A stretch of DNA of 16,214 bases from the NCBI GenBank assembly GCA_010028225.1, contig RGOY01000011.1, positions 1 to 16,214 of the forward strand, in the 5' to 3' direction. Both the position numbers and the translations under genes were made by a program. This document shows positions 1 to 6,463 of the stretch, piece by piece (within the stretch, counting starts at the first letter, position 1; every line of letters begins with the position of its first letter). The notes under the pieces were generated by a model. That model saw nothing but the letters and a program-made list of their open reading frames with translations, made no database searches and was not told where the DNA came from. This DNA comes from Actinomycetota bacterium (GTDB lineage: Bacteria > Actinomycetota > Actinomycetes > Nanopelagicales > Nanopelagicaceae).

Positions 1-286
1 CGAGAGCAACCGCGGCAAGATCGTTCTCCATTTCCACAATCAAAGCCTCGGCTACCAGGACTGTGGCGGTGAGTTCTGCAGCTTTACGCACTAGGAGAAC
101 AACGTTGAGGTAACGCGCAGGATCCTTAACGATACGGGCGACCATTGCACCACGTGATTTGGAACGTTCAGAGATGGCATCAACGGCTACGCGGCTTACC
201 GAATTAAGAGCAGCCTCACTTCCGGCCAGGAAACTGGCAAGTGCGAGAAGAAGAATCACCGAGATGATCATGGGAGAGAACGCCAC
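1..286 (-). CDS. CNNM/CorC-HlyC family membrane protein (DUF21), N-terminal part
   Basis: Only the first ~95 codons are present; the gene runs off the left edge. Translation gives a hydrophobic N-terminus (IISVILLLALASFLAG) followed by SEAALNSVSR, which matches the start of the DUF21 transmembrane domain of the CNNM/CorC/'hemolysin C' family. Known members have this membrane domain, then paired CBS domains and a small C-terminal domain, and are linked to Mg2+/Co2+ homeostasis; those later domains lie outside the window. The start is uncertain. GTG at 286 sits 11 nt after a strong ribosome-binding site (AGGAGGAG, 298-305). ATG at 271 overlaps the ybeY stop as ATGA but has no close ribosome-binding site. 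Either way the gene overlaps ybeY and is probably translationally coupled to it. A gene of this family directly after ybeY and before era is the usual actinobacterial order. Family call is firm, exact function is not. Confidence 0.85.
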   Translation of the reverse strand, partial: MAFSPMIISVILLLALASFLAGSEAALNSVSRVAVDAISERSKSRGAMVARIVKDPARYLNVVLLVRKAAELTATVLVAEALIVEMENDLAAVAL

Positions 287-708
287 TCTCTCAGAATCTC
301 CTCCTGCAATGCAAACATCGCCTTCTCATCAGGCGTATTTCTGTGGTCATAACCGAGTAGATGCAAGATTCCATGGGCAGTGAGGAGTTGAAGCTCTTCA
401 TCCAGAGTCTTTCCAATCTTTACTGCGTTGCCGATGGCATAACTTGGACAGAGGACGATGTCTCCTATTACGCCGGGATCGCTCTGCCCGGCTCGCATCT
501 CATCAATGGGGAATGAGAGCACATCTGTCGCACCATCTTCACCCATCCATTCCTTATTGAGTGAAGTCATCTCTGTCGCTGTAACCAATCGGATTCCAAG
601 ATCTGACTCTGAATGTAGACGCATCTTAAAAATCGCGTACTTTGCAAGTGAGACTAATGCTGCCTCATCGCAGGGAGTATCGCTCTCATTCGAGATCTCA
701 ATCGGCAT
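268..708 (-). CDS. ybeY: Endoribonuclease YbeY, rRNA maturation factor
   Basis: The product is 146 aa, a normal length for the UPF0054/YbeY family. The zinc-binding signature HGILHLLGYDH is complete, with the three His ligands at about residues 112, 116 and 122. The other family block, TDVLSFP (61-67), and GDIVL (82-86) are also present. YbeY is a metal-dependent single-strand endoribonuclease needed for 16S rRNA 3'-end maturation and 70S quality control in bacteria studied so far. The start ATG at 708 lies 12 nt after the phoH stop and its 3' end overlaps the next gene, so it is very likely cotranscribed with phoH. No clear ribosome-binding site precedes it (the leader reads ATCCAAAG), which suggests coupling to phoH translation. 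Confidence 0.97.
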   Translation of the reverse strand: MPIEISNESDTPCDEAALVSLAKYAIFKMRLHSESDLGIRLVTATEMTSLNKEWMGEDGATDVLSFPIDEMRAGQSDPGVIGDIVLCPSYAIGNAVKIGKTLDEELQLLTAHGILHLLGYDHRNTPDEKAMFALQEEILREWRSLP

Positions 709-720
709 CTTTGGATGAAT

Positions 721-1701
721 TCAGAGGTTTTGTTGGCGACGTGGCATCTTGGCAACATCAAAACGGGCATACGCATCGACGATGTCGCTGACCAGGCGAT
801 GGCGGACTACATCGGATGACTCAAGCTCTATGAAAGTGATGTCGCTGATTCCGTTCAATATATCGTGGATGGTTCGAAGGCCGGATTTAGTTCCACTTGG
901 TAGATCAACCTGAGTCACATCACCAGTGACCACCATCTTCGAGTTGAAGCCAAGACGAGTCAGAAACATCTTCATCTGCTCAGGTGAGGTGTTCTGTGCC
1001 TCATCCAAGATGATGAAAGCATCATTGAGCGTCCTGCCGCGCATATAGGCAAGCGGCGCAACCTCGATAGTTCCATTTCCCATCAATTTTGGAATCGAGT
1101 CGGGGTCGATCATGTCGTGGAGTGCATCAAAGAGTGGACGAAGATAAGGGTCAATTTTCTCGTGAAGTGTTCCTGGTAGGAATCCCAGCCGCTCTCCTGC
1201 TTCCACCGCCGGCCTCGTGAGAATGATTCGAGTGACTTGTTTTGCCTGAAGCGCTTGAACTGCTTTTGCTACGGCAAGATAGGTCTTACCCGTTCCAGCT
1301 GGGCCGATACCGAAGGTAATCGTGTTCTGATCTATTGATTCAACATAACGCTTTTGATTGGCAGTTTTTGGCCTGATTGTCTTGCCGCGATTGCTCAAGA
1401 TATTGAGTGATAGAACCTCGCCGGGCTTCTCGCTACTCTTTCCTCGAATCATTGCAATTGATCGCGCGACCGCATCGTCACTCAACATTTGGCCGGCTCT
1501 AATCACTATCAATAACTCTGAGATCAACGAGCGAAACTCTGAGATTGAATCCTCAGGTCCACGAACTTTGAATTCATTTCCGCGAACAGTGATGCCAAGT
1601 TCAGGAAAAGCGCTTTCAAATTGAGTGAGATAGGCATCCCCTGGACCCGTCACGGTCACCATGGGAACAGAGGTGGGAACTGCGATGACGGTCTTATCCA
1701 T
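721..1701 (-). CDS. phoH: PhoH-family ATPase (YbeZ-like)
   Basis: The product is 326 aa, typical for PhoH-like P-loop ATPases. Walker A is GPAGTGKT (133-140) and Walker B is FIILDEAQN (229-237), with the family-specific TRPAVEAGERLGFLPG at 162-177 and VVTGDVTQVDLP at 257-268. The N-terminal ~115 residues form the less conserved RNA-binding-like region of the family. PhoH proteins are NTPases thought to act on RNA; in many bacteria the gene is next to ybeY, as here, and the two are considered functional partners. The in vivo substrate is not known to me. The ATG at 1701 lies 44 nt after the HIT-gene stop, a relatively wide gap for this run. It has no ribosome-binding site but has a -10-like TAAAAT 8 nt upstream, so it may be translated from its own leaderless transcript. 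Confidence 0.96.
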   Translation of the reverse strand: MDKTVIAVPTSVPMVTVTGPGDAYLTQFESAFPELGITVRGNEFKVRGPEDSISEFRSLISELLIVIRAGQMLSDDAVARSIAMIRGKSSEKPGEVLSLNILSNRGKTIRPKTANQKRYVESIDQNTITFGIGPAGTGKTYLAVAKAVQALQAKQVTRIILTRPAVEAGERLGFLPGTLHEKIDPYLRPLFDALHDMIDPDSIPKLMGNGTIEVAPLAYMRGRTLNDAFIILDEAQNTSPEQMKMFLTRLGFNSKMVVTGDVTQVDLPSGTKSGLRTIHDILNGISDITFIELESSDVVRHRLVSDIVDAYARFDVAKMPRRQQNL

Positions 1702-1709
1702 TAGGCCAG

Positions 1710-1739
1710 ATTTTAGTGGAAATACTCAAAGAAGGTGAA
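1710..1739 (-). promoter_or_regulatory. Possible promoter for leaderless phoH
   Basis: On the minus strand, TTCACC (1734-1739), an 18-nt spacer and TAAAAT (1710-1715) resemble -35 and -10 boxes (4/6 and 5/6 matches to sigma70/SigA consensus). The -10 box ends 8 nt before the phoH ATG, so transcription would begin at or next to the A of ATG. There is no Shine-Dalgarno sequence in the gap. This arrangement is typical of leaderless genes in Actinobacteria. It is inferred from motif position only. Confidence 0.4.
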
Positions 1740-1745
1740 GCCAAG

Positions 1746-2057
1746 TTATCCGGGCGGCCACGTGAAGGAGCGACCTGCCAAAAGGTGAAGATGGGCATGA
1801 AAGACGCTCTGTCCCACGCTAGCACCAGTATTGAATACGGTGCGATAACCATCTAGCGATCGACTTGTGGCAATCTCATCAGCCAAGGCAAAGAGAGAGA
1901 CTAAGACCTCAGGCTCAACTCGCGCCGCCTCCGCTGCATTCTCAAAATGTCTCTTCGGGATAATCAAAATGTGAGTTGGAGCCACTGGATTGATGTCATT
2001 TATCGCAAAGCAATTCCCCTTAACGCCAGATTGAAAGTGCGCTCTGCACTCCAGCAA
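1746..2057 (-). CDS. Short HIT-family protein (histidine triad), TTG start inside rsmE
   Basis: The product is 103 aa. The C-terminal catalytic motif HAHLHLL (87-93) is intact, as are DINPVAPTHILIIPK (21-35) and the preceding VFNTGASVGQSVF. HIT proteins are nucleotide hydrolases/transferases, often adenosine phosphoramidases (HinT-like), acting in the cytoplasm. The usual N-terminus (about 15-20 residues including a CxFC-type segment before the AFxDINP block) is missing or replaced. An in-frame TAG lies just upstream, so the frame cannot be extended. No ATG exists in frame and the product has no internal Met. The only well supported start is TTG at 2057-2055, 9 nt after AGGAG. The gene overlaps the end of rsmE by 38 nt. 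A HIT gene between rsmE and phoH is normal in Actinobacteria, so the identity is firm and the start is not. Confidence 0.85.
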   Translation of the reverse strand: MLECRAHFQSGVKGNCFAINDINPVAPTHILIIPKRHFENAAEAARVEPEVLVSLFALADEIATSRSLDGYRTVFNTGASVGQSVFHAHLHLLAGRSFTWPPG

Positions 2058-2766
2058 GTGCTATTGCTCCTGCATGCGCGGAGCGAAGTACTGGGCCACC
2101 AAGTCGCAAAGTAATACCGCCCATATTCGAAAGTGAGCTAAGTTCTTCAGGGGTAATTCCACCTTCTGGACCTATAACGAGAAATACTCGATCGACATCT
2201 TCCCGATTATTCAGTTCATCTTTGAGATTGACATCAAGTCGGTGTGGAGAATTCTCATCAAAGACAATGAGAATTGATTTCTCAGAGGAAAGTTTGAGAT
2301 CGGCGCTCGAACTTATCAAGTCACCAAGGGCAGGAATTCGGTTTCTGCGGCTCTGCTTTACAGCGCCGCGGATCCATTCACTCCACTTCTCGCGTGAAGC
2401 TTGCCCTTGCCACTTTCCAACGCTTCTTGTTGCCTGCCAAGGAATGATCTCATCAGCGCCAGCTTCCACGAGAAGTTCGATACATTCGTGTGCGCGATCT
2501 GATTTGGTTAAAGCTTGGATCACCGAGAGAGCTATTCGAGGTGGTTCATGATTCTCAACCTCGTGCACCAGAACAGTAACTCCCTCTCGACTTATCTCGC
2601 TGATTACAACCCGTGCCATCAATCCCTTGCCATCACTCAATGAGACCTCATCGCCGACACTGTGGCGCGCGACTTTCACCATATGGTGGGCTTCATCGCC
2701 ATCGATTCTTAGGCGAGAGCCCGGGGCCACATCTTCGCCAGAATCAATTAGATAGAGCGAGAGCAT
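2020..2766 (-). CDS. rsmE: 16S rRNA (uracil-1498-N3)-methyltransferase RsmE
   Basis: The product is 248 aa, normal for RsmE. It shows the SPOUT methyltransferase knot signatures IGPEGGIT (198-205) and LGGPVLRSAHAG (222-233; usually LGPRILRTETA). The N-terminal PUA-like domain includes HHMVKVARHSVGD, and the middle holds the family block EAGADEIIPW (101-110) and KQSRRNRIP (137-145). RsmE uses S-adenosylmethionine to methylate N3 of U1498 in 16S rRNA in the decoding region of the assembled 30S subunit. ATG at 2766 follows the dnaJ stop with no gap (TAGATG), and GAGGG just upstream provides a ribosome-binding site. The 3' end overlaps the HIT gene by 38 nt. The dnaJ-rsmE pairing is the standard actinobacterial arrangement. 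Confidence 0.95.
   Translation of the reverse strand: MLSLYLIDSGEDVAPGSRLRIDGDEAHHMVKVARHSVGDEVSLSDGKGLMARVVISEISREGVTVLVHEVENHEPPRIALSVIQALTKSDRAHECIELLVEAGADEIIPWQATRSVGKWQGQASREKWSEWIRGAVKQSRRNRIPALGDLISSSADLKLSSEKSILIVFDENSPHRLDVNLKDELNNREDVDRVFLVIGPEGGITPEELSSLSNMGGITLRLGGPVLRSAHAGAIALAGVQSALSIWR
2067..2071 (-). promoter_or_regulatory. Ribosome-binding site that decides the HIT-gene start
   Basis: AGGAG on the minus strand lies 9 nt before the TTG at 2057 and inside the rsmE coding region. It is the main support for a TTG start. The start codon also sits in a possible 5-bp hairpin (GCACT pairing with AGTGC, 2046-2061, loop of 6), which might affect initiation. Confidence 0.5.
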
Positions 2767-3885
2767 CTACCCTCGAAACGCTTCTTTGAAACGTGAGAAG
2801 AAACCTTGGGATTGTCCGCTCGATATCTGAGTTCGCTTTCCTTGATGCGAAGCATCATCATGCACTTCAGCAAATCGAACGAGAAGTTCACTCTCTTCTT
2901 TGCTTAGTTTTGTTGGAATTTCGACACCAATATGGATGTAGAGATCGCCACGATTACCACTTCGAAGTCGAGTCATGCCATGTTCTCGAATCGTATGAAC
3001 TGCTCCTGGCTGCGTCCCAGCTTTGATCTCGATAGAAACTGGGCCATCGAGTGTCTGTACTTCGACTTTTCTGCCAAGTGCTGCAGCAGTCATGGGAATT
3101 GATAGCTGCATATGTAGTGCGTCGCCATCTCGAACTATGTACTCATGATCAGCGACCTCAATTTCAACATAGAGATCTCCGGCTCGACCTCCGCCAGGTC
3201 CAACCTCGCCCCGACCCGACATTTGAATTCGATTTCCACTTTCAACTCCGGCTGGGATCTCGATTTCAATCTCACTGCGTGAGCGAACTCGACCATCTCC
3301 CGCGCATTCAGAACAAGGCGCGGTAATGCGAGTTCCGAAACCTTGACAGGAAGCACATGGCCTCGTCGTCATCACCTGGCCGATAAATGATCGAGTAACT
3401 TGTTGTGTCTCCCCACGACCTTTGCAGATATCGCAAACCACCGGAGAAGAACCTTTGGCACAACCATTTCCGGCGCAAGATGGGCAGAGAACTGCAGTCT
3501 CCACGCTCAGCGTTCGATTACAACCAAAACATGCTTCCTCAAGAGAAATCTCGACCCTGATTAGGGCATCTTGTCCGGGACGGGAGCGTGACCGTGGGCC
3601 ACGAGAGCCGCCACCAAAGAATGCATCCATGATGTCGCTGAAACCAAAACCTTCAGCGCCAGGACCGCCGAAAGAGCCAAACCCTGAGCCGCCCATGTCA
3701 TAACTCTGACGCTTTGATGGATCACTCAACACTTCATAAGCGGCAGTGATCTCTTTGAATTTCTCTGCGACTTGAGGGTCTGGATTGATGTCGGGATGCA
3801 TCTCGCGGGCGAGTTTTCGATAAGCCTTCTTAATCTCATCATCGGAGGCATCTCGGGCAACGCCGAGAGTTTGATACAAATCCAT
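2767..3885 (-). CDS. dnaJ: Chaperone DnaJ (DnaJ2-type, hrcA-linked)
   Basis: The product is 372 aa, a full-length type I J-protein. The J domain covers about residues 1-65 with HPD at 30-32. A Gly/Phe-rich linker covers about 66-95. The zinc-finger domain has all four CxxCxGxG repeats (CPSC 134, CDIC 151, CASC 177, CSEC 191), followed by the two beta-sandwich substrate-binding domains. DnaJ delivers unfolded clients to DnaK and stimulates its ATPase. Many Actinobacteria have a second dnaJ next to dnaK-grpE; the copy next to hrcA, as here, is usually called DnaJ2. The ATG at 3885 lies 2 nt after the hrcA stop, with a purine-rich GGGGAAAAGAAG upstream. It is presumably cotranscribed with hrcA and so under the same heat-shock control. 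Confidence 0.97.
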   Translation of the reverse strand: MDLYQTLGVARDASDDEIKKAYRKLAREMHPDINPDPQVAEKFKEITAAYEVLSDPSKRQSYDMGGSGFGSFGGPGAEGFGFSDIMDAFFGGGSRGPRSRSRPGQDALIRVEISLEEACFGCNRTLSVETAVLCPSCAGNGCAKGSSPVVCDICKGRGETQQVTRSFIGQVMTTRPCASCQGFGTRITAPCSECAGDGRVRSRSEIEIEIPAGVESGNRIQMSGRGEVGPGGGRAGDLYVEIEVADHEYIVRDGDALHMQLSIPMTAAALGRKVEVQTLDGPVSIEIKAGTQPGAVHTIREHGMTRLRSGNRGDLYIHIGVEIPTKLSKEESELLVRFAEVHDDASHQGKRTQISSGQSQGFFSRFKEAFRG

Positions 3886-3887
3886 GC

Positions 3888-4922
3888 TTACTTCTTTTCC
3901 CCACCATCATCGAGATAGCGAGAGAGATAACGTGCAACAGCACTGACTGAGCGCATGGAACTTGCATAGTCCATACGAGTCGGGCCAAGCACGCCGAGAG
4001 CAGCACTACCAACTCCTGCACCGTAACCAGTGGCAATAAAGCTCATCTCGCGCAGTTTCGCATCATGTTGTTCATCGCCGATTCGAACAGTGATTGACTC
4101 ATTCCTTATTCCTAGATCGGAGACGAGGCGGAGGAGAACAACTTGTTCTTCTAGCGCTTCAAGGATCGAGTGGATTTCCTCGCTGAAATCATGGGTCGAA
4201 CGCGCGAGGTTGGCTGTTCCGGCAAGAACAACACGCTCTTCAGCCTTTTCGACCGCCATCTCAATCAGCGCGGTCGCGATCAACGTCGCGGCAACTCGAT
4301 CCGAACCGCTATAACTTTGCGTGAATTGAGCCAAGCGCTCAGCCACAGAGGTCAAACTTTCGTCAACTGCTAAAGAATTGAGTCGATTTCTCAGATCTAC
4401 CAGGAGCGATTCGCCTATCGGCTCTTGAAGTTCGATGGCGCTCTGTTCCACTCGTCCGGAATCGGTGATGAGGACGATGAGTACGCGCATAGCGGTAAGG
4501 GTGATCAACTCAATATGTCGAACCTTCGAACGTGTCAGGGATGGGTATTGCACAACAGCTACTTGCTTGGTTACCTGAGCGAGAAGGCGAACTGTTCGCG
4601 TAACAATTTCATCGAGATCGTGTGCGCCAGAGAGAAAGTGTTCGATTGCTCGCCGCTCTCCTGGCGAGAGAGGCTTGACTGTCGCAAGTTTGTCGACGAA
4701 GAGTCGGTAGCCTCGATTGGTAGGGATTCGTCCAGCGCTGGTGTGAGGTTGGGTGATAAGTCCAGCATCTTCGAGCGCTGCCATGTCATTTCGGATTGTT
4801 GCCGGCGAGACACCAAGTGAATGGCGCTGGGCAAGAATTTTTGACCCTACTGGCTCCTGCGAAGCGACATATTCATCAATGATCGCTTTGAGAACTTCTA
4901 GCTGGCGCGTTTCTACGTTCAT
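3888..4922 (-). CDS. hrcA: Heat-inducible transcription repressor HrcA
   Basis: The product is 344 aa, a normal HrcA length. The N-terminal winged helix-turn-helix (about 1-75) carries the signature SPATIRNDMAALEDAGLI, then QPHTSAGRIPTNRGYRLFVD. The middle GAF-like and inserted dimerising domains and the C-terminal YGAGVGSAALGVLGPTRMDY block are present. HrcA dimers repress groE and sometimes dnaK operons at CIRCE operators (TTAGCACTC-N9-GAGTGCTAA), with activity tuned by GroEL. I found no CIRCE-like inverted repeat before hrcA or elsewhere here, so its targets lie outside the window and local autoregulation is not evident. The start ATG at 4922 is 6 nt after the stop of the DoxX-like gene, without a recognisable ribosome-binding site, suggesting coupling. 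hrcA-dnaJ order is conserved. Confidence 0.97.
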   Translation of the reverse strand: MNVETRQLEVLKAIIDEYVASQEPVGSKILAQRHSLGVSPATIRNDMAALEDAGLITQPHTSAGRIPTNRGYRLFVDKLATVKPLSPGERRAIEHFLSGAHDLDEIVTRTVRLLAQVTKQVAVVQYPSLTRSKVRHIELITLTAMRVLIVLITDSGRVEQSAIELQEPIGESLLVDLRNRLNSLAVDESLTSVAERLAQFTQSYSGSDRVAATLIATALIEMAVEKAEERVVLAGTANLARSTHDFSEEIHSILEALEEQVVLLRLVSDLGIRNESITVRIGDEQHDAKLREMSFIATGYGAGVGSAALGVLGPTRMDYASSMRSVSAVARYLSRYLDDGGEKK

Positions 4923-4928
4923 TTTTAA

Positions 4929-5288
4929 TTAGCCCGCCATCGCAAGTGTTAATGCAATCGTAGTAACAGTAAGGATGGCAAATGCCGGAAATCCAGATTT
5001 AATTTTCCCTGACTTAAAGTGAAAGAAAAGAGCTCCTATCATCACAATCCAAATCGTCACCAACCCCCAGACGATGAGGTCGAGAAAATCAAGGACTAAG
5101 CCAAGAACAATGGATATGCCAGCGAGCAACTCAAGCATCCCGGCGAGCCTGGAGAGTCCATCTGGCGAACCAACAGATCGTGGTGCCGAGAGCGCTCGTG
5201 GGTTACCGCTGACTTTCGCAATACCTGAGACACTCGATACGAGAGCAAGAACTATCGTGATTATCAAAAGTGGTAGATCGAAAGTCAT
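4929..5288 (-). CDS. DoxX-like small integral membrane protein
   Basis: The product is 119 aa with four predicted transmembrane segments at about residues 4-25, 46-67, 70-90 and 99-117. The first loop has SGIAKVSGNPRALSA, and LSRLAGMLELLAG opens TM2; this is the pattern of DoxX-like/DoxX_2 family proteins (SGxxKLxGNP... RxxGxxELxG). The biochemical role of these proteins is generally unknown; some DoxX relatives are linked to redox or sulfur metabolism, but nothing here points to a substrate. The gene sits between hemW and hrcA, which are direct neighbours in many Actinobacteria, so it looks like an insertion into a conserved run. It lies 13 nt after the hemW stop. There is no ribosome-binding site, but TAACTT stands 7 nt before the ATG. 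Confidence 0.75.
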   Translation of the reverse strand: MTFDLPLLIITIVLALVSSVSGIAKVSGNPRALSAPRSVGSPDGLSRLAGMLELLAGISIVLGLVLDFLDLIVWGLVTIWIVMIGALFFHFKSGKIKSGFPAFAILTVTTIALTLAMAG

Positions 5289-5295
5289 GGAGCCA

Positions 5296-5301
5296 AAGTT
5301 A
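5296..5301 (-). promoter_or_regulatory. Possible -10 box for a leaderless DoxX-like gene
   Basis: TAACTT on the minus strand ends 7 nt before the ATG at 5288, matching the TAnnnT-N6-8-start pattern seen at leaderless actinobacterial genes. No convincing -35 box is visible 16-18 nt further upstream. It is supported only by position and by the lack of a Shine-Dalgarno sequence. Confidence 0.3.
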
Positions 5302-6459
5302 CTACAGGACTAAGTCGCGCACGATTCGATCCGCGATGAGGCGACCGCTGAGAGTCAGTGTGAGGCGACCTTCACTCCAGGCTCGCTCATCGACATCCAT
5401 GCTAAGCAGATATTTCGAAACAACTTCTTCCTGTTTCGTGCTCAACTCACTGCGAGCAATTCCTTCACGCAGTCGAATACCGAGCATGATTCGTTCATCA
5501 TGCTTCGCGCTCTCATCCAAAGTTTCTTCGCCAGCGATAATTGTTGATTTCTCTTTCAACGCATTCATATAGGAGATTGGATTTTTAATATTCCACCATC
5601 TTCTCCCATCGAGATGAGAGTGCGCTCCTGGGCCAACGCCCCACCAATTTCCGCCATTCCAGTAGACCTGATTATGTCGAGACCGTGCACCGGCAGATCT
5701 AGCCCAGTTACTTAGTTCATACCAATCAAATCCTGCTTGTTCGAGCCGCTCATCGATTATCCGATATTTCTCTGCCATCTCATCATCATCGGGTGACGCA
5801 ATCTCGCCACTATCAACCTGTCTGGCAAGGCGAGTGCCCGACTCGACAATGAGGGCATAAGCAGAGATATGGTCAATCGGTAGTGAAAGTGCAAAGTCAA
5901 GGCTCTCTTCTAGATCCGCAACGCTCTCGCCAGGTGTCCCATAGATCAGGTCAATACTTCTCCCCTGGATCCCGTTGCTCACGGCAAGATCAAGTGCTCG
6001 CGTGACATTCGAACTCTTGTGGGTACGATCTAAAGTGGCGAGAACTTTCTGATTAGCCGATTGCACGCCAAGACTGATGCGATTGATCCCAGCTGCGGCA
6101 AAACCTGCAACATTTCTCTCATCGAGAGTATCGGGGTTTGCCTCTAATGTGATCTCACACTGCTCGCTCAAAGAGAAAACTTCGTCAATCTTTTCGATAG
6201 TGGCGGCAATATCGTGAGGATCCATCAGGGATGGAGTTCCACCACCGAAGAAGATTGTTGGAACTTCGGGCATCTGGCTTGAATCAAATTGATCTGCGGC
6301 TCGGAGTATCTCCTGCGCAACTGCTGCCATATATCGGGATGAGATCTCACTTCGTGCAACCTCGCCCTGACCTAACTCTGCCGGTGTATAGGTGTTGAAG
6401 TCGCAGTAACCGCAGCGTTTAATGCAGTACGGGATGTGAATGTAGAACGAGAGCTTCAC
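5302..6459 (-). CDS. hemW: Radical SAM heme chaperone HemW (coproporphyrinogen oxidase-like)
   Basis: Translated from GTG at 6459, the product is 385 aa and begins MKLSFYIHIPYC, the usual HemW N-terminus. The radical SAM cluster motif is CIKRCGYC (Cys12, 16, 19), followed by DFNTYT and the SAM-binding GGGTPS (72-77). The HNQVYWNGGNWWGVGPGAHSH region marks the HemN/HemW family. HemW proteins bind heme and are thought to insert it into respiratory enzymes; they are often misannotated as oxygen-independent coproporphyrinogen III oxidase. The reading frame stays open another 28 codons upstream (to 6543) into lepA, encoding an Arg-rich stretch out of frame with LepA. I reject that extension because the family starts just before YIHIP. 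The GTG lies 4 nt after the lepA stop, so the two are probably coupled. Confidence 0.93.
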   Translation of the reverse strand: MKLSFYIHIPYCIKRCGYCDFNTYTPAELGQGEVARSEISSRYMAAVAQEILRAADQFDSSQMPEVPTIFFGGGTPSLMDPHDIAATIEKIDEVFSLSEQCEITLEANPDTLDERNVAGFAAAGINRISLGVQSANQKVLATLDRTHKSSNVTRALDLAVSNGIQGRSIDLIYGTPGESVADLEESLDFALSLPIDHISAYALIVESGTRLARQVDSGEIASPDDDEMAEKYRIIDERLEQAGFDWYELSNWARSAGARSRHNQVYWNGGNWWGVGPGAHSHLDGRRWWNIKNPISYMNALKEKSTIIAGEETLDESAKHDERIMLGIRLREGIARSELSTKQEEVVSKYLLSMDVDERAWSEGRLTLTLSGRLIADRIVRDLVL

Positions 6460-6463
6460 GCGT

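Noticed and set aside
2046..2061. CIRCE-like inverted repeat GCACT...AGTGC
   Set aside because: Arms are only 5 bp and the spacer is 6 instead of 9 nt; it lies in the rsmE/HIT overlap, not before a heat-shock gene.
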